A DNA stretch of 20,653 nucleotides, taken from a virus. Position numbers and translations under genes: made by a program. The DNA lies in the IMG/VR virus record IMGVR_UViG_3300027969_000485, positions 1 to 20,653 of that record. One strand, written 5' to 3'. Positions 5,928 through 12,592 of the stretch are shown here, in pieces. The notes below the pieces were generated by a model. The model ran no database searches. It was given only the letters and a program-made list of their open reading frames with translations, and was not told the origin of the DNA. How positions within the stretch are numbered: the stretch's first letter is position 1; each line of letters opens with the position of its first letter.

Positions 5928-6601
5928 TGAAGGCTCTCGTCGATGCGGATATTTTAGTTTACAGATTCGGATTTGCGTCCGAAGGAGACCCTGCAGAATT
6001 TGCGTTAGCTCGTCTATCTGAATTCTTGGACAATCTCTATGTAAACCTTCCTGTCGACGAGGTCGAAGGCTATCTGACTGGTAGAGGTAATTTCAGACAC
6101 GAGATTGCCGTGACTGCTCCGTACAAAGGAAATCGTAAAGCTGATAAGCCATACCACTTTGGATTACTTCGTGAATATATGCAAAAGTCATGGGGTTTTA
6201 CTGAAGTAGATGGCATGGAAGCTGATGACAAACTTGGTATTGAAGCCTACAAACACGATGAAGAAGAGACAATCATTGTTACCCTAGACAAAGACCTCGA
6301 CATGATTCGTGGTAATCATTACAACTTCGTTAAAGAAGAGCAGTACTTCATTACTGAAGAGCAAGGTATTCGTAACTTCTATCTGCAAATGTTAACAGGC
6401 GATAAAGTTGACAACATCATTGGACTGACTGGTATCGGTCCTGTTAAATCAAAGAAGATGCTTGCGGATTGCAATACAGAAAAAGAGATGTACGATGTTG
6501 TTTTAGCAGCATACGATAACAATTTAGACCGTGTCATTGAGAATGGTCGTCTACTATGGATTCTAAGAGAAGAAGGGCAAGTATGGCAGCCACCGAAATA
6601 A
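5927..6601 (+). CDS. T7 gp6-like 5'-3' exonuclease (flap/PIN family)
   Basis: 224 residues, FEN/PIN-like nuclease that would remove RNA primers and may degrade host DNA. Metal-binding acidic residues are in order: VDAD at 5-8, MEADD at 97-101, TLDKDLD at 119-125 and GDKVDN at 158-163. A helix-three-turn-helix, LTGIGPVKSKKML (167-179), follows. YKGNRK at 66-71 is the basic block typical of the family. The start overlaps the SSB stop as TAATG. Length is somewhat below T7 gp6 (300), mostly at the C-terminus. Placement SSB-exonuclease fits a replication cassette. Confidence 0.9.
   Translation: MKALVDADILVYRFGFASEGDPAEFALARLSEFLDNLYVNLPVDEVEGYLTGRGNFRHEIAVTAPYKGNRKADKPYHFGLLREYMQKSWGFTEVDGMEADDKLGIEAYKHDEEETIIVTLDKDLDMIRGNHYNFVKEEQYFITEEQGIRNFYLQMLTGDKVDNIIGLTGIGPVKSKKMLADCNTEKEMYDVVLAAYDNNLDRVIENGRLLWILREEGQVWQPPK
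6571..6576 (+). promoter_or_regulatory. Shine-Dalgarno AGAAGG selecting the 6583 start
   Basis: Six bases upstream of the ATG at 6583. The earlier in-frame ATG at 6556 lacks such a site and would add nine residues deep inside the exonuclease gene. Confidence 0.6.
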
Positions 6602-6993
6602 AATTGAAGAATTTAACAGAAGCACCGATAGTTCGATTGACATGGATTGACGCTCAAGCCGATGCTGGCTGGGAAGAACCTAAAGTTGATTTAGCTGTTT
6701 GTATTACTGTAGGATTTCTTGTAGCAGAAACTGATGACGGGATTTGTGTCGCTGGTACTGTGTCAGACCATTTATGTAACAACGTAATCAGTATTCCTAA
6801 ATCATGGGTTATTGACCAACAACTTGAGGTTAAAGAAGATGAAGCCCCAATCAGCGAAAGCAAAGGGAAGAAACCTGCAAAAGTGGGTAGTAAGCGAGTT
6901 GCAAAAAAGGTTTCCCCAACTAAGGCAGGGCGACTTAGTCTCAACGTCGATGGGAGCTGGAGGAGAGGACGTAAAACTCAGTCCCCATGCTAG
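6583..6993 (+). CDS. Small phage protein with basic, overprinted tail
   Basis: 136 residues. The N-terminal ~82 residues form a plausible beta-rich domain: APIVRLTWIDAQADAGWEEP, then VCITVGFLVAETDDGICVAGTV and VISIPKSWVI. A T-W-x-D-A/S start, a V-x-x-VG(W/F)L strand and an IP-x-x-x-I end are seen in small phage proteins of unknown function. After that comes a low-complexity basic tail (SKGKKPAKVGSKRVAKKVSPTKAG...) that lies entirely within the next gene's coding region in another frame. The last ~50 residues may therefore be overprinted, or may arise from a mutation that removed the normal stop near 6840. The start at 6583 is based on AGAAGG upstream. It overlaps the exonuclease by 19 bases. 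Confidence 0.68.
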   Translation: MAATEIKLKNLTEAPIVRLTWIDAQADAGWEEPKVDLAVCITVGFLVAETDDGICVAGTVSDHLCNNVISIPKSWVIDQQLEVKEDEAPISESKGKKPAKVGSKRVAKKVSPTKAGRLSLNVDGSWRRGRKTQSPC

Positions 6994-7180
6994 AGATTTA
7001 ATCCCATTTCAGATTGAATGTAAGAATTTAGCAAAGATAGCAGTGTATAATTATTACGACCAAGCCTGTACTCATGGTTCAGTTGAGCCACTATTAGTAA
7101 TGAAACAAAACAAGCGGAAGCCTTTAGTTGTATTAGATGCTGAAGCGTTCTTTGACATTATATCAAAACAGAAAGAATAG
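6839..7180 (+). CDS. PD-(D/E)XK nuclease, Holliday-junction-resolvase-like
   Basis: 113 residues. The pattern is AKAKGRNLQKWVVSELQKRF (6-25), GDLVSTSMGAGGEDVKLSP (31-49) and PFQIECKN (56-63). D44 and E60-x-K62 form a PD-(D/E)XK site, with E20 and Q75 in the expected helices. This arrangement is like small phage resolvase/endonuclease proteins and could fill the role that gp3 (endonuclease I) has in T7. The start at 6839 has GAGG 9 bases upstream; the frame is open back to a TTG at 6812. Its first 155 bases overlap the previous gene in another frame, but the conserved KGR..Q and GxDVxLSPxAR blocks show that this frame is the selected one. No partner protein is evident. Confidence 0.78.
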   Translation: MKPQSAKAKGRNLQKWVVSELQKRFPQLRQGDLVSTSMGAGGEDVKLSPHARDLIPFQIECKNLAKIAVYNYYDQACTHGSVEPLLVMKQNKRKPLVVLDAEAFFDIISKQKE

Positions 7181-7182
7181 CT

Positions 7183-8001
7183 ATGACGTATGAAACAATT
7201 ATAGTTCCAGTTAGCGGAGGCAAGGATTCACAGTTGTGTTTAGCATTAGCTCTTGAGCAGTTCCCAAAAGAGAAACTAAGGGTTGTCCATCAAAGTACCG
7301 GCTATGACCATCCTTTAACGTACAAGCATTTAGATTGGATGGAAGAGTTTTACGGAATTAAGATTGAATACACACAGTCTGACAAGTACAAAGATGTGTT
7401 TGACTTAATTGAGAAACAGCAATATTTTCCTAACAATGTAGCAAGGTCTTGCACAGGAGAATTAAAACAAGTTCCATTTGGTAAGTGGCTTGTTGCTAAT
7501 GATTTCTTAAAGGAAAACTCATGTCTAATCTGGATGGGTATGAGAGCTAATGAAAGCAGTGCTCGGTCTACTAAATATGGTGATTTGAACAATGAAGATG
7601 TGTTTTCATTGTCAGACTTATCTGGTAAATATGGGAAGAAGTTTAAAAATGTTTCAGTGTCGTTACCTATTGTGTCGTTTACAGAAGAACAAGTGTTTGC
7701 AGAGTTAGCAAAGCGTGGTCACAAAGTAAATGAGTTATACGCAAAAGGTGCTGCACGAGTTGGTTGTTTTCCTTGTCTACTTGCTAAGAAAGCGGACTGG
7801 GAGATGGCTGCTAAAGATGAAACAGGTCGTGAACATATTCAAAAGCTGATTGAATTAGAGGATAGATTCACGGCTGATTCTACCAATACTCGTAAACTGA
7901 TTAAGATTCATCAAACACGAGATGTGAGACACTTATTAGCGACTGGGTCTTTCTCAGATAAAGTTGACGATAGTTCGTCTTGTGGTTGGTGTTCAATTTA
8001 A
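7183..8001 (+). CDS. PAPS-reductase-like PP-loop ATPase
   Basis: 272 residues. SGGKDS at 11-16 is the PP-loop of N-type ATP pyrophosphatases, following the strand TIIVPV. Further family features are ARSCTGELKQVPF (87-99, equivalent to the RWCTxxLKxxP block), MRANESSARS (120-129), GAARVGCFPC (189-198) and a C-terminal CGWCSI (267-272). C90, C195, C198, C267 and C270 could bind a metal or Fe-S cluster. Enzymes of this superfamily activate a substrate with ATP or reduce/transfer sulfur (PAPS reductase, DndC, tRNA thiolases). The ECGLH motif of assimilatory PAPS reductases is absent, so the substrate is unknown. It is a single gene, with no Dnd partner genes in the window. Start follows the nuclease stop by 2 bases. 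Confidence 0.85.
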   Translation: MTYETIIVPVSGGKDSQLCLALALEQFPKEKLRVVHQSTGYDHPLTYKHLDWMEEFYGIKIEYTQSDKYKDVFDLIEKQQYFPNNVARSCTGELKQVPFGKWLVANDFLKENSCLIWMGMRANESSARSTKYGDLNNEDVFSLSDLSGKYGKKFKNVSVSLPIVSFTEEQVFAELAKRGHKVNELYAKGAARVGCFPCLLAKKADWEMAAKDETGREHIQKLIELEDRFTADSTNTRKLIKIHQTRDVRHLLATGSFSDKVDDSSSCGWCSI

Positions 8002-8004
8002 TTT

Positions 8005-8011
8005 AAAGGAG
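8005..8011 (+). promoter_or_regulatory. Shine-Dalgarno AAAGGAG selecting the 8020 start
   Basis: Eight bases to the ATG at 8020, but only two to the in-frame ATG at 8014, so the later start is preferred. Confidence 0.65.
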
Positions 8012-8019
8012 AAATGATT

Positions 8020-8394
8020 ATGTATTATGAAAATCCAATGTCGTTAAGATTTGAGTTAGAAGATGAAGATGGGAAACTTACACGAGAGTTTACTGTTGAG
8101 GATTGTGAAGCGTGGACTACTCTAGTATTAAAGTTTGCTGATTTCTTATCAGCTCAATATAGTTATTGTATTGCAGACAGAGTATTGTTTATTGCTGACC
8201 ATCCTTACGGCAGAGAAACAGAGTACGCAATCTCTACTAAAGAATATGAGATGATTAAACAGTATCGCAAACGGGAACAAGCAATAGATTCTTTGTTTGA
8301 TGAAGAAGAGTGGGACGATGATGAAAACTTTAAAGCCTGTCCTAACTGCGTTCAAGGCACTTGTGTCATGGGCTGTGGTAAGGAGTTTGCATGA
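8020..8394 (+). CDS. Hypothetical protein with C-terminal Cys cluster
   Basis: 124 residues. The body (MYYENPMSLRFELEDEDGKL to about 100) is acidic and mixed alpha/beta. The C-terminus is ACPNCVQGTCVMGCGKEFA, with four cysteines that could form a small zinc knuckle. An acidic run DEEEWDDDE precedes it. The family is not recognised. The start at 8020 is chosen from the spacing of AAAGGAG. The gene ends in an ATGA overlap with the exonuclease gene, so the two products are probably made together. A zinc-binding adaptor role is conceivable but unproven. Confidence 0.65.
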   Translation: MYYENPMSLRFELEDEDGKLTREFTVEDCEAWTTLVLKFADFLSAQYSYCIADRVLFIADHPYGRETEYAISTKEYEMIKQYRKREQAIDSLFDEEEWDDDENFKACPNCVQGTCVMGCGKEFA

Positions 8395-9131
8395 AGATTC
8401 TCCTACTAGACATAGAGACATCACCGATGACTGCGTATGTCTGGGGAATCTGGGACCAGAACATATCACCTAATCATATTATTGACTCCTCTAACATCCT
8501 ATGCTGGGCTGCTAAATGGTTGGATAGTGATGAGGTGATGTTTGATTCTGTTCATCAATCTAAACCAAAAGCTATGCTTAAAGGTATTCATGGACTTCTC
8601 GACGAAGCTGACGCTGTGGTGCATTATAACGGTACTAAGTTTGACATTCCTACACTTAACAAGGAATTCTTACTATTTGGTTATAATCCACCATCACCTT
8701 ATAAACAAATTGATTTACTTCGTGTGGTTCGTAGTCAGTTTAGGTTTCCTTCTAACAAGCTAGACTATGTATCTCAGCGTCTTGGATTAGGTAAAAAGAA
8801 TGAACACGCTGGCATGGAGTTGTGGACAAAGTGTATGAAAGGAGATAACGATGCTTGGAAGATTATGGAGTCATATAACATTCAAGACGTAGTGTTGTTA
8901 GAGTCTCTTTACCGTCGTCTGTTCTCATGGATTAAACATCATCCAAACCATAATCTCTTCTCTGATAATCCTGTCTGTCCTACCTGTGCTAAACCAAGAC
9001 TACATAAGCGTGGCACTGCTATTTCGTCGGTTGGGACTTATCAACGATATCAGTGCAAGGCTTGCGGAAGTTGGAGTCAAGCAGTTAAAAGCGATAAAAC
9101 CCACAAAGCTACAGTGAAAGGATTAGTATGA
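8391..9131 (+). CDS. DnaQ-like 3'-5' exonuclease with C-terminal zinc ribbon
   Basis: 246 residues. RNase H-fold exonuclease motifs are LLDIETSP (5-12; D7, E9), VVHYNGTKFDIPTL (76-89; N80, D85) and YNIQDVVLLESLY (162-174; D166), resembling the predicted 3'-5' exonucleases related to the exonuclease domain of family B polymerases. After a linker the C-terminus has CPTC at 196-199 and CKAC at 222-225, a zinc ribbon with a GTYQRYQC strand as found in transposase- and helicase-type ribbons. It is separate from the polymerase's own proofreading domain. Possible roles are DNA-end trimming, recombination or host DNA breakdown. ATGA overlaps on both sides. Confidence 0.85.
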   Translation: MKILLLDIETSPMTAYVWGIWDQNISPNHIIDSSNILCWAAKWLDSDEVMFDSVHQSKPKAMLKGIHGLLDEADAVVHYNGTKFDIPTLNKEFLLFGYNPPSPYKQIDLLRVVRSQFRFPSNKLDYVSQRLGLGKKNEHAGMELWTKCMKGDNDAWKIMESYNIQDVVLLESLYRRLFSWIKHHPNHNLFSDNPVCPTCAKPRLHKRGTAISSVGTYQRYQCKACGSWSQAVKSDKTHKATVKGLV

Positions 9132-9454
9132 ACGTGAATGAGATGCCAAGTGAATTAAGACAATGGTGGCTGGATAAATGTGGCGGAGAAGAAAGGCTTA
9201 TCTACTCTGCTAACTATCACGAAGAGAAAGCCGCACAAAAGAAGCAGATTGGAGGCTCCCATTATCAGGTAGCTGCTATCCAACCTTGGGACATCATGTC
9301 TGCTTATGCACTTGACCCTTGGTCTGCAAATGTGGTAAAATATATCCTTCGTTTTCCATATAAAGCAGGTCGTCAAGACCTAGAGAAAGCGAAGCACTAT
9401 ATCGAGTATCTAATTACTCATTATGACGATATCAAAGACAAATACTACGAATGA
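9128..9454 (+). CDS. DUF3310 protein (T7 gp1.7-related domain)
   Basis: 108 residues. IGGSHYQ (41-47), IQPWDIMSAYALDPWSANVV (51-70) and KYILRFPYKAGRQDLEKAKHYIEYL (71-95) are the hallmarks of DUF3310. The same domain occurs in the C-terminal part of T7 gp1.7, which is reported to be a nucleotide kinase; whether this short form has that activity is unknown. It lies two genes upstream of the ribonucleotide reductase, which fits a role in nucleotide metabolism. It begins within the exonuclease stop (ATGA). Confidence 0.88.
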   Translation: MNVNEMPSELRQWWLDKCGGEERLIYSANYHEEKAAQKKQIGGSHYQVAAIQPWDIMSAYALDPWSANVVKYILRFPYKAGRQDLEKAKHYIEYLITHYDDIKDKYYE

Positions 9455-9470
9455 AAGGGAGACTTATGTA

Positions 9471-9626
9471 ATGCCGTTAACAATACCTGAAATAAAGGAA
9501 CGACTAAAACACCTACCAGAATTAGACCTTCTAGAATTATTAGAAATAACAAGCGAAGAGCTGGTAGAACGATTTAGTGATTTAATAGAAGACAAAGCCG
9601 ACACACTAGAGAAAGAAGTTGAATGA
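9471..9626 (+). CDS. Tiny acidic helical protein
   Basis: 51 residues, MPLTIPEIKERLKHLPELDLLELLEIT followed by SEELVERFSDLIEDKADTLEKEVE. Leucine- and glutamate-rich, predicted to be two or three amphipathic helices. The start at 9471 has GAAAGGGAG about nine bases upstream. The frame is open back to 9423, but that part overlaps DUF3310. It ends in an ATGA overlap with the ribonucleotide reductase start, so it may be a coupled leader or a small partner. The opening TIPEIKERLKHLPELDLLELLEI resembles short phage proteins of unknown function. Confidence 0.65.
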   Translation: MPLTIPEIKERLKHLPELDLLELLEITSEELVERFSDLIEDKADTLEKEVE

Positions 9627-11533
9627 CCACTAACTACACAATGACACCTTACAATAACTTTATTGCTAAATCGAGATACAGTCGTTATCTTGACGATAAA
9701 GGTCGTCGTGAACACTGGAATGAAACAGTAGCACGATACTTTGATTTTATGGAAAAGCATTTACAAACAAAGCAGAACTACACACTTACTAAAGAGCTGC
9801 GTAGTGAGCTAGAACAAGCCGTAGTAGCATTAGATGTAGTACCTAGCATGAGAGCAGTGATGACAGCAGGACCAGCCCTAGAGCGTCAGAACGTGGCTGC
9901 ATTTAACTGTTCTTATTTACCAATCGACGACCCTAAAGCCTTTGATGAAGCAATGTACATTCTTCTCTGCGGTACAGGTGTCGGATTCTCTGTGGAGCAG
10001 CAATATGTTAAAAAGTTACCTGAAGTCCCGGAGCAGTTGTTTGATAGTAAGACTTCTATTGTTGTGTCGGATTCTAAAGAAGGATGGGCTAAATCCCTCC
10101 GTCAGCTTTTGGCTTTGCTCTACGCTGGCGAGATTCCAAAGTTTGACGTATCACGAGTTCGTCCTGCCGGAGCAAGACTTAAAACTTTCGGTGGAAGAGC
10201 AAGTGGACCCGGTCCTTTGGAAGAACTTTATAAGTTTTGTGTCACCAAATTCAAAGGAGCCGTTGGTCGTCGTCTCTCATCCCTTGAGTGTCATGATATT
10301 CTCTGCAAAATCGGGGAAGTTGTTGTTGTGGGTGGAGTCAGACGGTCAGCCATGATTTCTTTGTCTGATTTGTCAGACGATAAGATGGCTCATGCCAAAG
10401 CAGGTAACTGGTGGGATGGTCAAGGTCAACGAGCATTGGCAAACAACTCTGCATCGTACCTAGAAACACCCTCTATTGGTCAATTTATGCGTGAATGGAG
10501 TTCTATTTATGAATCACACTCTGGCGAACGTGGTATCTTCAATCGTGAAGCTAGTCAGAAGCAAGCTGCTAAGAATGGACGACGAGATTCGACTTATGCT
10601 TTTGGGACCAATCCGTGTAGCGAAATCATACTCCGTCCTTATCAATTCTGTAATCTGTCTTCTTGCATCATTCGCTCTGACGATACTGATGACAGCATCG
10701 CTAATAAGATTCGTCTTGCGACCATTCTTGGTACTTTTCAAGCGTCGTTAACAGACTTCCCTTATCTGCGTAAGATTTGGCAGAAGAACACTGAAGAAGA
10801 AGCACTCTTAGGTGTGTCAATGACCGGTATCTGTGATAACACTTTGTTGAATAACCCTGACGATGAGTCACTACCTGCACGATTGGAGAAACTCCGTGAC
10901 CTTGCTGTTACTACGAACGCTTTCTACGCTGACGCTATTGGCATTAACCAGTCTGTTGCTGTTACTGCCGTTAAGCCTGAAGGAACTGTTTCTCAGCTCT
11001 GCTCTACTGCAAGCGGTATTCATCCTCAACATAGTAAGTATTATATTAGACGTGTTCGTGCTGACAATAAAGACCCACTCACACAATTCATGATTCAAGC
11101 TGGATTTGTAGCAGAGCCTTGTGTAATGAAGCCTGAGTCAACTACAGTATTTAGCTTTCCTGTAGAAGTAGCTGATGGTGGTTTGCTGCGTGAAGATTTA
11201 TCTGCTGTTCAACATTTAAAACTATGGTTGCTATTTCAGCGTCATTACTGCGAGCATAAGCCATCAGTAACTATCTCTGTACTTGAAAAAGAGTGGATGG
11301 ATGTTGGAGCGTGGACATTCAAGCACTTTGATGAAGTAACGGGAGTGTCGTTCTTGCCGATGGATGGCGGTACTTATAAGCAAGCACCTTATGAAGAATG
11401 TACTGAAGAGCAATACAATCAGTTAAAGTCTTTAGTTCCTACGACGGTAGACTGGGAGAACTTCAAGGAGTATGACGACAATGTGGAAGGTGCTCAGATG
11501 TTGAGCTGTACTGCAGGTGGTTGCTCTATTTAA
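9623..11533 (+). CDS. Monomeric class II (B12-dependent) ribonucleotide reductase
   Basis: 636 residues, reducing ribonucleotides to deoxyribonucleotides for phage DNA synthesis. It aligns by eye with the monomeric adenosylcobalamin-dependent enzyme of Lactobacillus leichmannii: YSRYLDDKGRREHWNETVARY near the N-terminus, FNCSYLP with C96, CGTGVGFSVE (116-125), RPAGARLKTFGGRASGPGPL (180-199), GTNPCSEI (328-335; N330, C332, E334), FCNLS with C343, and KPEGTVSQL (451-459). The C-terminal pair C629-x4-C634 would shuttle electrons to the active-site pair C96/C343. C332 is the expected thiyl radical residue. It is about 100 residues shorter than the 739-residue bacterial enzyme. No activase or small subunit is present, as expected for class II. 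ATGA coupling upstream; the first hairpin terminator follows at 11556. Confidence 0.93.
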   Translation: MTTNYTMTPYNNFIAKSRYSRYLDDKGRREHWNETVARYFDFMEKHLQTKQNYTLTKELRSELEQAVVALDVVPSMRAVMTAGPALERQNVAAFNCSYLPIDDPKAFDEAMYILLCGTGVGFSVEQQYVKKLPEVPEQLFDSKTSIVVSDSKEGWAKSLRQLLALLYAGEIPKFDVSRVRPAGARLKTFGGRASGPGPLEELYKFCVTKFKGAVGRRLSSLECHDILCKIGEVVVVGGVRRSAMISLSDLSDDKMAHAKAGNWWDGQGQRALANNSASYLETPSIGQFMREWSSIYESHSGERGIFNREASQKQAAKNGRRDSTYAFGTNPCSEIILRPYQFCNLSSCIIRSDDTDDSIANKIRLATILGTFQASLTDFPYLRKIWQKNTEEEALLGVSMTGICDNTLLNNPDDESLPARLEKLRDLAVTTNAFYADAIGINQSVAVTAVKPEGTVSQLCSTASGIHPQHSKYYIRRVRADNKDPLTQFMIQAGFVAEPCVMKPESTTVFSFPVEVADGGLLREDLSAVQHLKLWLLFQRHYCEHKPSVTISVLEKEWMDVGAWTFKHFDEVTGVSFLPMDGGTYKQAPYEECTEEQYNQLKSLVPTTVDWENFKEYDDNVEGAQMLSCTAGGCSI

Positions 11534-11555
11534 GAATATTGTGTAGTACTTTGAC

Positions 11556-11584
11556 AGGGGCTTCTTTGGAAGCCTCTTTTTTAT
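11556..11584 (+). terminator. Rho-independent terminator of the plus-strand block
   Basis: Stem AGGGGCTTC (11556-11564), loop TTTG, stem GAAGCCTCT (11569-11577) with one G-T wobble, followed by a run of T. It is located 22 bases after the ribonucleotide reductase stop. Confidence 0.88.
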
Positions 11585-11607
11585 TGTAAAGTTTTAGGAA
11601 AAGATTG

Positions 11608-11635
11608 TAAAGAAAAATGTGTAGTATATTACACA
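11608..11635 (-). terminator. AT-rich hairpin terminator of the minus-strand late block
   Basis: Read on the minus strand, TGTGTA and TACACA (11635-11630 and 11623-11618) flank a six-base loop and are followed by TTTTTCTTT. The stem has only six pairs, so it is weaker than the terminator on the other strand. It is directly downstream of the endolysin stop at 11637. Confidence 0.55.
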
Positions 11636-11636
11636 A

Positions 11637-12113
11637 TTATGATAAGAACAAAGCTCTTTCGTCATTGCGACGATTGACTAGACCTTTAAGAACCTTACCG
11701 CCACCTATCGTGTACTTGAGAAACTCTTCTGCAGCCCCTGCCATGTTTCCTTTAAGAACCTTTTGACGGAGGGTTGAGCGTTGTAGTGTTCCAAGACCAA
11801 CATTGAAACTGAAGCTGACAAGAGCATCAAACTGACCTTGTGTAAGGCTAACAGGACAGTATCGCTCGACACCACGCTCAAAGTTAGCCAAATCTCGTTT
11901 AAGAATGTCATCTACTTCACTCATTGGTAAGACTCTATTCCATCCATCAGGGATAGGAAGGGCTTTACGCTCCGCTAGAGGCACTTTAGCATGATTAGGG
12001 TCAATGACATGACCCACCCCAACAGTCCAAAGAAGAGCAGGACATTGATAAGGCTTGGTCCTAATCCCTTCATGGTGCTTAATAACTTCAATAGCTTTGT
12101 CACTTACTTTCAT
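11637..12113 (-). CDS. Endolysin, GH24 (T4-type) lysozyme
   Basis: 158 residues, a muramidase that would cleave peptidoglycan at the end of infection. The N-terminus KAIEVIKHHEGIRTKPYQCP...LLWTVGVGH carries the GH24 triad as E15-x8-C24-x5-T30. T4 lysozyme has Asp in the second position, while many phage relatives have Cys. Later family blocks are LTQGQFDALVSFSFNVGLG (90-108) and GLVNRRNDERALF (144-156). No signal peptide or SAR segment is seen, so export would depend on a holin that makes large holes. It is the last gene of the late block and overlaps the holin-like gene by 4 bases (ATGA). Confidence 0.93.
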   Translation of the reverse strand: MKVSDKAIEVIKHHEGIRTKPYQCPALLWTVGVGHVIDPNHAKVPLAERKALPIPDGWNRVLPMSEVDDILKRDLANFERGVERYCPVSLTQGQFDALVSFSFNVGLGTLQRSTLRQKVLKGNMAGAAEEFLKYTIGGGKVLKGLVNRRNDERALFLS

Positions 12114-12592
12114 TTCTTAAAGGCTTGAGTTCCAAACCAGAAAGATACGACAGAAGCCCAAATGATTTGAGTCTCATTATCCCACAGATTGTCTAATGCA
12201 ACGGTGAAATCCACACCAGTTCTCCAAGCATACATGAAGCCAAATATCTCCACAAAAGCAAAGAGGATAAACATACCGTAAGTAATGAAGCTACGAGTAA
12301 ATGCTCTAGCGTTGATAACCCATTGAGCTGCACCTTCACCAATAGCAATGTCATGAGCATAGAGAGCTTCACGTTCCTTCTCTGCGGTCTGAATCACTAT
12401 CTGCTCAGTCTTAATCTCTTCTACCTTAGCTTGAGCTATATAGCCTTCTTTGAGCATTTGCAACTCACGCTCAGTTTGTAGCTTAGCCATATCCATCTCA
12501 TGAGCTTTGTCAGCCCTATCCTGAAAGAAGTCTAGCAGCTTTGGAACACCACCAGCTAAAAAGGATATAAGAGTTGATAAGAGTGTAAGCAT
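12110..12592 (-). CDS. Holin-like membrane protein
   Basis: 160 residues. A hydrophobic N-terminal segment (about 1-23, LLSTLISFLAGGVPKLLDFF) is followed by a highly charged helical region (24-80, HEMDMAKLQTERELQMLKEG) and two C-terminal membrane segments, FITYGMFILFAFVEIFGFMYAW (102-123) and IIWASVVSFWFGTQAF (143-158). This order, with a W-x-x-N-A-x-x-R-x-x-x-x-Y block just before TM2 and FWFG at the end, is like three-TM holin families found beside lysozymes. Position directly upstream of the cytoplasmic-type endolysin supports a hole-forming role. No experimental relative is recalled, so the family name is left open. Confidence 0.75.
   Translation of the reverse strand: MLTLLSTLISFLAGGVPKLLDFFQDRADKAHEMDMAKLQTERELQMLKEGYIAQAKVEEIKTEQIVIQTAEKEREALYAHDIAIGEGAAQWVINARAFTRSFITYGMFILFAFVEIFGFMYAWRTGVDFTVALDNLWDNETQIIWASVVSFWFGTQAFKK

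Noticed and set aside
7183-8001. Phosphorothioation system (DndC) assignment
   Set aside because: No DndB, DndD, DndE or cysteine desulfurase gene is near; only the broad PP-loop/PAPS-reductase family is supported.
9942-10355. 137-residue plus-strand frame inside the ribonucleotide reductase
   Set aside because: Overlaps conserved active-site and RPAGAR motifs of the reductase, no ribosome site; a frame shadow.
11551-11579. Perfect -35-like TTGACA downstream of the ribonucleotide reductase
   Set aside because: No -10 box follows at 16-18 bases, and the stretch is the terminator hairpin.
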